A stretch of 64,000 bases of DNA from Bacteroidetes bacterium UBA6221 (GTDB lineage Bacteria > Bacteroidota > Bacteroidia > Chitinophagales > Chitinophagaceae): positions 66,245 through 130,244 of the forward strand of contig DISB01000016.1 in the NCBI GenBank assembly GCA_002421685.1, given 5' to 3'. The notes under the pieces were generated by a model. That model did no database searches, had not been told where the DNA came from, and was given only the letters and a program-made list of their open reading frames with translations. A program made the translations under genes and the position numbers. Each line of letters starts with the position of its first letter. Within the stretch, counting starts at the first letter, position 1. Positions 24,147 through 32,761 of this stretch are shown piece after piece.

Positions 24147-26666
24147 CTATTTCCAGCGGCTGCGATTCTTTTGAATGGCTTTCTCGGTCATAATGCCTAC
24201 ACCTTGTTCGTTGAAGAATATATCCTGTTTCAATTTATTGTCTTCTATAGCACCTACTACCTCATCCAGTTTCGTTTCCAGTCTTTGCATATCATTTGCT
24301 GATGCATATTGTCCCTTTATACCTACCTCTGGTGATTTAAATGCCGGCATTACAAACGGCAGAGCTGTACCTGGTATTTGCAGCCCCGTGCCATTGTTGA
24401 TTGCTTCCAGTAAGGCACGATGCTTTTTTGTTCCCTCGGCTGTTATTATGCTTTCCCCGGTACTGATGCGCACCCAGTTTTTATCATCCCTGGGGCCGCC
24501 CTTGCCTTTATAGTCAATCACACCATCTGCAAAAGCATTTCCGCTGTCATTAGAAAGACTGGTTACTGCGGCATAACCGGCAGCAAGCGCAGCTATCAAT
24601 GCCGCTATTGTCGCTACTGAACCAAAACCACCACCATCTAAGGCTGCGCGTGCCACGGCGGCAATGGCATTGGAAACCGTAATCGCTGCGTTAACTGCTT
24701 GCTGCCTGCGAGCAAAATTCTCCCTCTGTTGCTGCGCTTTGCGTAGCCGTTCTTCTTCCAGGCGCAGTGCTTCAGTATTACCGCGCTCTGCCAGCTTTTT
24801 CGCTTCCTCTACCCTCTTCTCCCTAAGTGATATCTCCTTATCCAAAGTGTCAATCTGCACCTGGAGTATCTGGTTGTAGGCATCGGCTGCTGCTTGTGCA
24901 AGCTGTTGATACCCCTCAATACCTTTTTTAATATTGTCCTTCTGTTCCCTGGTCAGACCTTCCTGTTTTTCTTTGTTACCGGGCAGTTCGGTTGTTCGGG
25001 GTTTATACTCTTTTCTGAATTCGCTACGCGATTTAAGCGGCTCAATATGTTCAATGCGGTCAGCTCGCAGTTGTACTGACTCACGAGCCAACTGTGCATC
25101 CTTTAACTTGTTGTCCTGTATTTGCCTTTCCAGTTCAGCTGCGTCCTTCTCGTTTTTCTTCACTCGTGCCAGTTGCAATTTCTTCTGTAAGGCAGTCTGT
25201 TCCAAATCGTTCAACCTGCGGGCCTCAAGGTTATTTATGCGTCTCTGTTGTTCTTCATATTCCATCTCTCGTGCAGTGCGTTCTTCAGCACTGAGTTTTG
25301 TTCCTGCAGCTATATCTGCAGCATATAAGGCCTTGTATTTCCCCTCAAGCTCAATGCGTTTTTCAGACAATTCCCTCAGTTGCTTATCTGTGTTCCTGAT
25401 TATCTTTGCTTCAGTATCTATTCTCGTTTTCTTTTCAGTGTATATATCACCACTCGTTTTGTCGCCCACCCCTCCCGTAGCACGGTTGATGCTCGACTGA
25501 ACCGAATCTAACTCGTTCTTTGTTTTTCGGAACTTGGCACCTCCTATCTGCAATCCTTCCAATTGTTCTTCCAACACCCTCTTCTGGGCATATAGTCCCC
25601 GAAGTGTATTTCCTGGTTGTTGCGCAGCCTTGTCAATCGTCTGAGCATAAAACTGATCGATTAGGCGCAGCAGGCCGGCATAATGGTTAGCTTGACGGGT
25701 CAGCCCTTTTTTTCGTGCATTGTCCTCCAGACGTTCCAGGCGTAAATGATAATTAGCTGCCTGGTTGATAAGCGTGCTACGGGTTTGGGAATCCCCCTTT
25801 TCGTACTCCCCGATATAGTGGTGTAGCATCGACTGGCGCTTACGATAAGACTCTCGTTCGTTGTCCTCTATTTCCGCTAAAATGGCAAGATGCATCGTAG
25901 ACGGATTAGTCATTGCGATACTCTTCGCTAAAGAATTTCCTGTGTCCAGCAGGGCCTCACCCGCTGCCAACTTAAAATTATCCCAGAACGTTTTCAACAG
26001 GTTAATTTTATCTCCATATGTCACCATGTCTGCACCAGACTGCTGTAAATGTTCATAGATGACTTTTGTTGCAGCTCCGGCATAGTCTCCTGTATTTACA
26101 AACTCGTCGTTTATCTTCTCTATGTCAACCTGGAGATTACTCAATATCGGTGCGGAACCTGCTCCTAAACCTGTGATAAGTTGTCTTGTTAACAGTTCGA
26201 CACTCTCACCTGTTTGTCTTGCACGCATTTCTGCAAAATGCATTGCGACAGCCATGTGCTCCAACGGTAAACTGAGGTTATTGGCTTCTATGGCTGATTT
26301 CATCAGTTCAACATCGGACACCATACCCCTGGTTGCCTTTCTCATATCGTTCAATAGCTCCGGGCGATTCAGATTATTAAAAGCGATCTTAATGTCCTCA
26401 GCAGCTAATGCAACTTTGACGCTTTGTTGTGCAAAATCGTTCAAGACCTTTCCTGCGTCTACAGCCAACCCTACCCACCCGGCTTTACCAAATGCCTTGC
26501 CGAATGCGTTTCCCATACCGGCTGCAGAAACCGTTGCCTTATCATTAACTGCGGATAATCCATCCAAAGTTTTGGTTAGGCGTAGAATTTTTTCATACTG
26601 CTGTATTAGTGCGCTGTCATTAATCTCGTACGTAATTTTATGGATGACTTCAGTAACATCTGCCAT
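24147..26666 (-). CDS. phage tail tape measure protein
   Basis: This is an 839-residue length-determining protein. It shows an N-terminal Gly/Ala helical part (AAGMGNAFGKAFGKAGWVGL), a long charged coiled-coil region (about 290-660, with EEQQRRINNLEARRLNDLEQ and AEERTAREMEYEEQ), a hydrophobic Ala-rich stretch (about 665-715, SVATIAALIAALAAGYAAV), and a C-terminal Gly-rich block with WVRISTGESIITAEGTKKH. These together are typical of tape measures. In most phages the tail chaperone genes lie immediately upstream; here they lie 1.8 kb upstream, separated by two oppositely oriented lipoprotein genes. Confidence 0.88.
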   Translation of the reverse strand: MADVTEVIHKITYEINDSALIQQYEKILRLTKTLDGLSAVNDKATVSAAGMGNAFGKAFGKAGWVGLAVDAGKVLNDFAQQSVKVALAAEDIKIAFNNLNRPELLNDMRKATRGMVSDVELMKSAIEANNLSLPLEHMAVAMHFAEMRARQTGESVELLTRQLITGLGAGSAPILSNLQVDIEKINDEFVNTGDYAGAATKVIYEHLQQSGADMVTYGDKINLLKTFWDNFKLAAGEALLDTGNSLAKSIAMTNPSTMHLAILAEIEDNERESYRKRQSMLHHYIGEYEKGDSQTRSTLINQAANYHLRLERLEDNARKKGLTRQANHYAGLLRLIDQFYAQTIDKAAQQPGNTLRGLYAQKRVLEEQLEGLQIGGAKFRKTKNELDSVQSSINRATGGVGDKTSGDIYTEKKTRIDTEAKIIRNTDKQLRELSEKRIELEGKYKALYAADIAAGTKLSAEERTAREMEYEEQQRRINNLEARRLNDLEQTALQKKLQLARVKKNEKDAAELERQIQDNKLKDAQLARESVQLRADRIEHIEPLKSRSEFRKEYKPRTTELPGNKEKQEGLTREQKDNIKKGIEGYQQLAQAAADAYNQILQVQIDTLDKEISLREKRVEEAKKLAERGNTEALRLEEERLRKAQQQRENFARRQQAVNAAITVSNAIAAVARAALDGGGFGSVATIAALIAALAAGYAAVTSLSNDSGNAFADGVIDYKGKGGPRDDKNWVRISTGESIITAEGTKKHRALLEAINNGTGLQIPGTALPFVMPAFKSPEVGIKGQYASANDMQRLETKLDEVVGAIEDNKLKQDIFFNEQGVGIMTEKAIQKNRSRWK

Positions 26667-26898
26667 GTTTAAAAAGTTTATTGTGAAACCTTTGCACTTG
26701 AAGGTGGCTTGTTACCTGTAACGTATTATGGGGAAATAAGGACGTCTCCTTTAATAGCAATTTCACAACAAAGTAAGTAATTATTTTTTATTTCGCCAAA
26801 TTTATTTCTGACAAAACAAAAAAATAAATTTGCTACTCCTGATTTTAGCATCATTCAATTGAAAGAAAACATTACTTTTATAGCGTAATGAATTAAAT

Positions 26899-27675
26899 AT
26901 GACCATGCTTTCAATAACAAACCGTTTATTAATTTCCTTATTATCGATCATCTCCGTTAGTACAATGGTCGGATGCGATGCAGATAAGCCCGAAAACAAA
27001 AAGGACTCACTACAGTTTAACCCAGCAGAGGTAACACACTTAAAAGAAGAAATGCTGAACGGACGCGTACAGAAGTTAGTAAAATACAGCTATGGGCCTG
27101 TTGTAAAAACTGAAAATGGCTGGATAAAAGGGAATATCATTACTAAGCGAAACAGCATGTTTGGGGAAAACGGCAATCTGGATTTAACGATGGAGGAGTA
27201 TTATGGCGACGCTGAGGTTCTCTTGGGAAAACAGCTGATCATGTATCAATATGACAAAGATGGCATGTTCGCCGGAGCTACTGTTACCAATCCTGCCGGC
27301 GATATTACAACCCAAACAGTAGAATGGGACGAGAACAAAAGAACTACCACGAGTTTCGCAGGTGAAGATATCTCCAATATGAATAAAGTTGTTGAGATTC
27401 AGGTATGTAGTTTCAATCCTGATGGCGCGGTTTCAACGAAAGTAGTAGATGACGGTACAGGCTCGATTGTATTATATGGATATAATTATAAGAGTGATAA
27501 CACTATTATAACCGTACAGGACAAAACAAGCAATGTAGAATCAAAAATCTACAAAACTGTATTGGAAAAAGACAAACACAATAATCCCCTGGTAGTAGTT
27601 TTATCGAATCAGCCATTCGATGGAAATATCGCTGATGGCTATGAAGAGTACGAATACACGTATTGGGATGAATAA
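26899..27675 (+). CDS. lipoprotein in an island within the tail module, gene 1
   Basis: This 258-residue lipoprotein has a signal peptide and lipobox MVGC near residue 26. The rest is beta-rich with the pattern YSYGPVVKTENGWIKGNI, MEEYYGDAEVLLGKQLIMYQ and VVEIQVCSFNPDGAVSTKVV, ending DGYEEYEYTYWDE. This resembles Bacteroidota lipoproteins with degenerate YD/RHS-like strand repeats. It overlaps the next gene by 8 bp. Orientation is opposite to the tail genes on both sides, so it is an insertion or cargo. Confidence 0.7.
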   Translation: MTMLSITNRLLISLLSIISVSTMVGCDADKPENKKDSLQFNPAEVTHLKEEMLNGRVQKLVKYSYGPVVKTENGWIKGNIITKRNSMFGENGNLDLTMEEYYGDAEVLLGKQLIMYQYDKDGMFAGATVTNPAGDITTQTVEWDENKRTTTSFAGEDISNMNKVVEIQVCSFNPDGAVSTKVVDDGTGSIVLYGYNYKSDNTIITVQDKTSNVESKIYKTVLEKDKHNNPLVVVLSNQPFDGNIADGYEEYEYTYWDE

Positions 27676-28432
27676 AACTCTTGCACTTCTTCTTTTTTTA
27701 TTTTACGGGTTTATCGTATCAGAACAACCGGGTTACAAGCAGGCTGTATACAGTATGCACACCAGCCTGGGAATGAATGGACCTATAAAAACAGTGACTA
27801 CTTATAAATATACCCGCCTGAAATATACTTCGGGAAAAGAAGAGGAGGCAAAAGGCACTCTATATTCAGTTATCAAAAACTGGTACGATAGTTCAGGTCT
27901 TATAATAGCAGACAGCACAGCTACCTATTTCAATCCTAAGGTAGCTGAAGGGTATTGTAAAACATACGAGTATTCATATAAAGATAGTACACCCGTTATT
28001 CTTATTATCACCCGTTTCGGTTGTGTACCGCCATACGACCATCCTCGCACGCAACTTAGCATTGTAGAACTCACATCGCCAAACGACAGCACGGTACTGG
28101 CACGGGAATACCCCGGTACAGAACTGCCACGCAACCGCAGCAAAGTACTTACTTCCTATCGCTTCACCCTGCGCGATAGCCTGATACAGCGTACAGTCTT
28201 TGAAGCCTGGGAGAATCGCAAACATCATTACGGCACTTCAGCATACTTGTATGATAGCTATAACAACTTTACGCATACTACCTTAACAGTCAATGAATCT
28301 CCTAAGGAAACCATCACGCATAAGATATTTAAAATAGACCCGTATGGCAATGCCCTGCTTATGTTCAACTATATCAATGATAATCCTGAGCCGGAATTTA
28401 TGACCGTGTATGAGTACGAATATTATGAGTAA
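27668..28432 (+). CDS. exported YD-like repeat protein in the tail-module island, gene 2
   Basis: The 254-residue protein starts at the ATG at 27668 with signal peptide MNKTLALLLFLFYGFIVS. It shares a plan with the preceding lipoprotein: strands such as IKTVTTYKYTRLKYTSGKEE and DSYNNFTHTTLTVNESPK, and an end block DPYGNALLMFNYINDN followed by VYEYEYYE, against YEEYEYTYWDE in gene 1. The two are probably divergent duplicates expressed from one mRNA with translational coupling. Its stop lies 7 bp from the convergent tail-chaperone stop. No function is known. Confidence 0.7.
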   Translation: MNKTLALLLFLFYGFIVSEQPGYKQAVYSMHTSLGMNGPIKTVTTYKYTRLKYTSGKEEEAKGTLYSVIKNWYDSSGLIIADSTATYFNPKVAEGYCKTYEYSYKDSTPVILIITRFGCVPPYDHPRTQLSIVELTSPNDSTVLAREYPGTELPRNRSKVLTSYRFTLRDSLIQRTVFEAWENRKHHYGTSAYLYDSYNNFTHTTLTVNESPKETITHKIFKIDPYGNALLMFNYINDNPEPEFMTVYEYEYYE

Positions 28433-28439
28433 TAACTGA

Positions 28440-28715
28440 TTACTCCTTCCTGCTCACTTGCTCATTATGCCATTTCACCCATTGCGCTTTTTGCTTGATG
28501 CGGTAGTAAAACATAAACACACTGGTATCCATAAAATGCTCCGCTGCCTGCACATCACCGTCACAATACTTCATAGATATATCCCAAAAGCTGTCATACC
28601 AATCATCCACTGTGGAGGCTACCGATTTCAGCGGTTCGGCTGCAGCCCGCTCAGGTTGTCCGTTCTTGTTCTGAAGTAATTCGAATCGGTCAAAGTATCT
28701 GACAACTCCTTCCAT
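28440..28715 (-). CDS. tail assembly chaperone, T-type extension (-1 frame)
   Basis: This 91-codon frame overlaps the end of the 28628-29194 gene by 88 bp in the -1 frame. It is open back to the nine-T run at 28751-28743, adding FFFEHRHRIHAG before the ATG at 28715. The layout equals lambda G/GT: a short chaperone and a frameshifted longer form, just before the tape measure gene. The ATG at 28715 has no evident initiation signal, so the region is probably translated as the C-terminal part of a fusion of about 253 residues. Content: a charged helix with DDWYDSFWDISMKYCDGDVQ. Confidence 0.7.
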   Translation of the reverse strand: MEGVVRYFDRFELLQNKNGQPERAAAEPLKSVASTVDDWYDSFWDISMKYCDGDVQAAEHFMDTSVFMFYYRIKQKAQWVKWHNEQVSRKE

Positions 28716-29194
28716 ACCGGCGTGGATACGATGCCGATGCTCAAAAAAAAACTGTACAGTTCCGGGTCGGGTGGAATATTTTGTGCTGCGTCACCCTTAG
28801 CCCAGGCTACTTTGCGTGTTGTCCAGTAGTCATCGGTAACATCTGGGTTTTCTCCTTCAGCAAAAGTATAGATAGCGCCCATGCGCAACGCACAATCTTC
28901 ATCTACCGGGTAGCGTAGCCTGTATTTAATGTTATTGGCCAGCGTAGCAATATCAGTCCGCAACAGTTTTATATTCTTTTCATCATTGCACAGCTCCAGC
29001 ATCTTATCCATCATGGCGTTCAGCAGGTCTTTGGTAGCGCCTCCGGCGGCATAAATGTTTTGTGCCCCTGCCGCCACATACCTGCTCATATGGTAGCTGT
29101 TGGCGGCATCCTGCGGCATGTACAGCTTTATGTTATGTACTGTTGAATGGAAAACTTCTTTGTAAGCGGAGTTATCGGCTAATGTGTTATTCAT
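28628..29194 (-). CDS. tail assembly chaperone, G-type
   Basis: This 188-residue, mostly helical protein begins MNNTLADNSAYKEVFHSTVH and contains LYMPQDAANSYHMSRYVAAG and LLRTDIATLANNIKYRLRYP. No clear family motif is visible. Identity comes from position upstream of the tape measure, the 88-bp overlap with a -1 frame ORF, and an in-frame T_TTT_TTT slippery heptamer within codons 148-150. G-type chaperones coat the tape measure during tail assembly. Without a shift, translation ends at 28628. Confidence 0.68.
   Translation of the reverse strand: MNNTLADNSAYKEVFHSTVHNIKLYMPQDAANSYHMSRYVAAGAQNIYAAGGATKDLLNAMMDKMLELCNDEKNIKLLRTDIATLANNIKYRLRYPVDEDCALRMGAIYTFAEGENPDVTDDYWTTRKVAWAKGDAAQNIPPDPELYSFFLSIGIVSTPVWKELSDTLTDSNYFRTRTDNLSGLQPNR
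28742..28751 (-). promoter_or_regulatory. programmed -1 frameshift slippery site
   Basis: On the minus strand the zero-frame codons are AGT TTT TTT TTG. The first seven T form the heptamer T_TTT_TTT, a canonical X_XXY_YYZ site, and T_TTT_TTG overlaps it. After a -1 slip the frame reads TTT GAG CAT CGG and stays open to 28440. The two reading frames are related by exactly -1. Confidence 0.72.
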
Positions 29195-29232
29195 GATTGG
29201 TTTATTTTGTGTTATTGTTAAATATCAGTTTG

Positions 29233-29646
29233 CTATGTCTTCCATCCTGCTTTTTCCGCATCCTGCAGCCCTTTCAGCATTTTGCGGGCATCTTCTACCT
29301 CTTCTTCCCCGGGCTTTACAAATATCGTTCTCAGCCCTTCTTTTGTCACAATATCAACGGCTGTCTCTCGCCTGCCATCAATTACCATCTGCAGCAGGGT
29401 CATTTTATCGTTAATGTCCAGAGGCCTGGGTACAGGCACATCTGTATGCTTTACTATCTGCCTGAACATATACAATACACCTGCTTCAATATGCCGGGGG
29501 ACTTCAGGGTTTTGCATCATATAGGTTATAGCCGCCTGTTCAAATCCTTCTTCCAGCCGGGGGAAAGCCTGCTTTACTGCCCACAGCTTATTGCCGTGCA
29601 GTATCACTGCTTTCACAAATATGGCTTCATGTGACGATAGCGCCAT
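29233..29646 (-). CDS. phage-cluster protein of unknown function
   Basis: This 137-residue protein starts at the ATG at 29646 (MALSSHEAIFVKAVILHGNK); the 13 upstream residues of the open frame are hydrophobic and unlikely. Helical blocks are WAVKQAFPRLEEGFEQAAIT and VEDARKMLKGLQDAEKAGWK, with a central INDKMTLLQMVIDGRRETAV. It precedes the chaperone gene by 38 bp on the same strand and is probably in the same unit. It could be a tail or head-tail component, but nothing in the sequence decides this. Confidence 0.55.
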   Translation of the reverse strand: MALSSHEAIFVKAVILHGNKLWAVKQAFPRLEEGFEQAAITYMMQNPEVPRHIEAGVLYMFRQIVKHTDVPVPRPLDINDKMTLLQMVIDGRRETAVDIVTKEGLRTIFVKPGEEEVEDARKMLKGLQDAEKAGWKT

Positions 29647-29709
29647 CTTTATTATCCTCCATACAAAGATAATATAAAGAAACAATAAAACAACAATTTT
29701 TTGTGGTAA

Positions 29710-30372
29710 TTATTTTTTTGCCCAGAAATACATATACAGGACAATCACCAGTGTAACAACAATCACTACGTAAGGCAAGCTTTTCTCCCAGTTGGCTTCC
29801 CGCTCCCTTGCTTTGAGCCTTGCCCGCACCCGTTCAAACAACTCATCGTTCCCCTTGCTTAATTGTACCAGCTTTTCGGCCACAGGGCGGAAAAACATGT
29901 ACTTCAGTCCCTTTGTGCTGTCCAGTATCATATTCACTATCCCTTCATTCACCGATGGTTCTTCACCGTTTGTAAGCGTAGCCATATGCTGTTTGCTCAG
30001 CAGTTGTTCCAGGTACTCATACAGGGCTTTATGGTTCATCCGGTACACATCTACCGTTGCCATATGGTTATACAGTTTGATGCTCTCTTTTAATATCCAG
30101 TCGGGGGTGACGGTTGTATGCTGACGGGCCCGGCTGGTCATACCTGCCAGCCATAGTTCGTTGTCGTATTTTTTTCTGGCCTCATCGTTGCTCAGCACTA
30201 CGTAAGCCTCCTGCGCATCCAGGAAATACGATTCCGCAAACGTACTTTTCTCTCCGGTATCAGGATGGTATTTAAACGCCATCCTGCGATATGCCTTTTT
30301 TACCTCGTCGGCGGTAGCCGCAGGGGTTATTTCCAGTATTTTGTAGTAGTCTTTCAACGGGGCTGGTGGCAT
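29710..30372 (-). CDS. J-domain protein with C-terminal membrane anchor
   Basis: The J domain is at residues about 7-70 with DYYKILEITPAATADEVKKA and the obligatory HPD at 36-38, so it can stimulate Hsp70 ATPase. A helical middle (about 90-190) follows, and one C-terminal transmembrane helix (YVVIVVTLVIVLYMYFWAKK). There is no G/F region or zinc finger, so this is a class III (DnaJ-like) co-chaperone facing the cytoplasm. The start is taken at 30372. It sits at the upstream end of the phage-like minus-strand run; it may be a host gene. Confidence 0.85.
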   Translation of the reverse strand: MPPAPLKDYYKILEITPAATADEVKKAYRRMAFKYHPDTGEKSTFAESYFLDAQEAYVVLSNDEARKKYDNELWLAGMTSRARQHTTVTPDWILKESIKLYNHMATVDVYRMNHKALYEYLEQLLSKQHMATLTNGEEPSVNEGIVNMILDSTKGLKYMFFRPVAEKLVQLSKGNDELFERVRARLKAREREANWEKSLPYVVIVVTLVIVLYMYFWAKK

Positions 30373-30431
30373 GTGGCAAAGATAAGATTTAAGCAAAAAA
30401 CCAATATATTTGTGCAGTAAGTTTATATAAA

Positions 30432-31931
30432 ATGAGATCTATCCTATTGTTCCTAACCTTATTTTGCTTTTTTCATATTCCTGTATTAGCGCAGACATCC
30501 AGTAACATCATAGATATTGACACACGCCTTGGTCAAGGTTCAAATCCAGTTAACTTTACAGTATTTAAAAACAAAGTATACTTTTATGCAACAGATAGCA
30601 TACACGGAACCGAATTGTGGGTTACGGATGGGAATACAACATCTTTAGTTGCAGATATTAATCCAGGCATCGAAAGCTGTCTTTATAACTATAAGTCGCA
30701 AAATATTATCGTCCATAATTGTATGCAGGTGATTGGTGATACTCTATACTTCGCTGCAACCGATAGTCCTTTTATCAGGCCAAGTATTTATAAATTTGAT
30801 GGCGTAAACCCACCGACAAAAGCTTTTAACCTACATGCAATTACATATCCCAGTTTTAATCCTCCCCGCAAGTTCATAGCGTTAGACAGTGTGCTATACT
30901 TTGTCGCTGACATATCTTCAGGGGTTGTAGCGATAATGTCGTACCATCCGATAAACGGTTCTGGAAAAATTATTAACACCGCGCCTCCATACCTTAACAC
31001 ACCGCTTATACCCTGGAAGAATAGTCTTTTGTTCTGTGGGAAAGACTCAACTTTAGGATTTGAAATACATAAGTATGATCCGATAACACAATCAACAAAA
31101 CTTATGATCAATTATACTTCTCCAGGAAACACCATGTTGTTTTTTCACCAAATATTCAATAACAGCATTTACCTGAAAGCCTCAAGCATCAATGGCGTTC
31201 AGCTTTTTGTGTATGACGGCGATACGACAATCAAGGATATTTCGTTTGATACAATTGAAGGCACAAGTTTAAACCAATTGCAGAATTCCGTCAATCCTTT
31301 TTGTTACTATAACAACCATCTTTATTATTCGGTTGTAAGAAACGGAACCAGGCATATATACAAATATGACCCGGCTACAGGCAAAAAAAGTTATCAAATA
31401 CAAGTAAAATCATACCCGGGCGCAGCTTATCTGGTGCCGTACAAAGGGCATTTGTATTATGATGACTCCAGTTCTTCTATATACGATTTCAACTCAACGG
31501 TAAGAAAACTCTCAGAAATGTATCAATTGCCGACAACCACAAGACCTAGCCTTAATCATTATATCATATATAACGACCTCTTAATAACCGCGGCATTTAT
31601 TGACTCCACCCGAGGTGTAGAACTCCTTGTTTTACACGATTCCACTCTGTCAATTGGAAGTCCAGGTCAAGAAATTTCTTCAATCCTTTACCCCAATCCC
31701 GCTACAGACAACACTTACCTGGACTTAGAACTGAATGAACCGCAAAACCTTTCTGTAAGGATATCGGACATTAACGGTCGAACAGTACACACTATACATT
31801 CAAAACTCTATTCGCCCGGCAAACACACTATCTCTCTCCCTATGGCCAACATGTCGCCGGGTACGTACCTTTGTATAATAATAGATGAAAAAAATGCAGT
31901 GCTGAATAGCACCAAACTCATAAAACATTAA
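30432..31931 (+). CDS. T9SS-secreted ELWVTDG-repeat surface protein
   Basis: This 499-residue protein has signal peptide MRSILLFLTLFCFFHIPVLA. It contains repeats of the form ELWVTDGNTTSLVADINPGI, with later degenerate copies (LYFVADISSGVV, FEIHKYDPITQSTKLM, QLFVYDGDTTIKD), which form a beta-propeller-like array. The C-terminal 75 residues (SILYPNPATDNTYLDLELNE, RISDINGRTVHT, MSPGTYLC) are a type A T9SS sorting domain directing export and surface anchoring. A paralogue of similar length is at 34992. Function is probably adhesion or structural; no enzyme motif is visible. Confidence 0.85.
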   Translation: MRSILLFLTLFCFFHIPVLAQTSSNIIDIDTRLGQGSNPVNFTVFKNKVYFYATDSIHGTELWVTDGNTTSLVADINPGIESCLYNYKSQNIIVHNCMQVIGDTLYFAATDSPFIRPSIYKFDGVNPPTKAFNLHAITYPSFNPPRKFIALDSVLYFVADISSGVVAIMSYHPINGSGKIINTAPPYLNTPLIPWKNSLLFCGKDSTLGFEIHKYDPITQSTKLMINYTSPGNTMLFFHQIFNNSIYLKASSINGVQLFVYDGDTTIKDISFDTIEGTSLNQLQNSVNPFCYYNNHLYYSVVRNGTRHIYKYDPATGKKSYQIQVKSYPGAAYLVPYKGHLYYDDSSSSIYDFNSTVRKLSEMYQLPTTTRPSLNHYIIYNDLLITAAFIDSTRGVELLVLHDSTLSIGSPGQEISSILYPNPATDNTYLDLELNEPQNLSVRISDINGRTVHTIHSKLYSPGKHTISLPMANMSPGTYLCIIIDEKNAVLNSTKLIKH

Positions 31932-31937
31932 AAATCA

Positions 31938-31969
31938 GGGCGGTTCGCTCGAAAACGAACCGCCCTTTT
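31938..31969 (+). terminator. rho-independent terminator
   Basis: A perfect 10-bp stem GGGCGGTTCG (31938-31947) / CGAACCGCCC (31956-31965) with an 8-nt loop is followed by TTTTA. Confidence 0.85.
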
Positions 31970-32114
31970 ACACACTCACTATACACTACTCTGCTTTTAG
32001 CTACTATGCCCCTATTGCTAAAGCACTATCCTAATAACCACTTAGCAGGGAAAAAGTTCAGCGAGCGTCAAAAAAAATTTATGGCGGATTACCCGGTATT
32101 CACCAGGGGAAACA

Positions 32115-32501
32115 TTACAGTCCTTTATAAACTATAAACTCCTTCACCACATCCAGCACCTTGCGGGCTGTAAAGGGTTTCGTGATATACCTGTCAGCGC
32201 GTTGCTCAGGTTTCAGCTTTTCGTAGCTCTTATCGTCCTCATCTACCAACATGATAAAGGGAACGTTGGCAGTGGCGGGATTATTCCTTGCAAAAGTGAG
32301 CAGGTCATAACCCGTCATATCGGGCATTTGTTTTTCGCATATTATCAGGCCGGTTTCATTTTCTTTCAGGACGACCACTGCATCCCTGCCCTGCTGGGTA
32401 TGCTTTACGGGAACGTTTACAATACCCAGTATCGCTCTTATCATATTAGCGATTCCGGTATCCTTCTCAACAATGAGTACGATCTTTTCCTGCTTGTCCA
32501 T
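32115..32501 (-). CDS. degenerate (pseudo-)receiver domain protein
   Basis: This stand-alone 128-residue CheY-like fold has the phosphorylation pocket changed. The usual acidic pair is EK (Glu12, Lys13 in LIVEKDTGI), the phospho-Asp is Glu56 (LIICEKQMPDMTG), and the switch Thr is Val86. The Lys of the KPF motif (Lys108) is kept. Such receivers cannot be phosphorylated normally; Glu may mimic the active state. No output domain. Array E and an aligned TTG stand upstream on the same strand, so its expression may belong to the phased-repeat regulon. Confidence 0.85.
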   Translation of the reverse strand: MDKQEKIVLIVEKDTGIANMIRAILGIVNVPVKHTQQGRDAVVVLKENETGLIICEKQMPDMTGYDLLTFARNNPATANVPFIMLVDEDDKSYEKLKPEQRADRYITKPFTARKVLDVVKEFIVYKGL

Positions 32502-32602
32502 AACTATAGTTGACAGGGAACTATAGGCATAGCCCGGTGTATCCTCATTTTTTCGGGCGGTGATTAATACAACCGCAATTAACGCAAGGGCAGTATCGGC
32601 GC

Positions 32603-32697
32603 CAATTCTGCTACCGTCAATAACAATAGCATAACCACGTGTTAACCAACGGATAACAAAACGGAGGGCAAAGGGTTGCGGATAACCTCATGTTAAC
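32603..32697 (-). repeat. 11-bp phased GTTAAC array E (minus orientation)
   Basis: Read on the minus strand: GTTAAC at 32697, GTTATC at 32686, then a 29-bp gap containing CCCTTTGCCC. After it come GTTATC 32657, GTTAAC 32646, GTTATG 32635 and GTTATT 32624, all 11 bp apart. TTG at 32605-32603 lies 19 bp after the last unit, the same offset as in arrays A and C, and a weak TAATTGCG lies at 32581, 43 bp after. It faces the receiver gene starting at 32501. Confidence 0.6.
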
Positions 32698-32761
32698 ATG
32701 GATTATTGAAATGAACATGTATTTTTATCTCCTGAACACCAGGTGTACAAAACATAAACAC

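Noticed and set aside
28743..28751. The nine-base A/T run as a sequencing error that splits one gene
   Set aside because: A simple indel would also join the frames, but position upstream of the tape measure, the exact -1 relation and the in-frame X_XXY_YYZ heptamer match known chaperone frameshifting. The error hypothesis stays possible but is less likely.
10017..30372. Calling the cluster a gene transfer agent or a contractile injection system
   Set aside because: No sheath, baseplate lysozyme, AAA+ ATPase or capsid genes were recognised, and Bacteroidota gene transfer agents are not established; the data support only phage-like structural genes.
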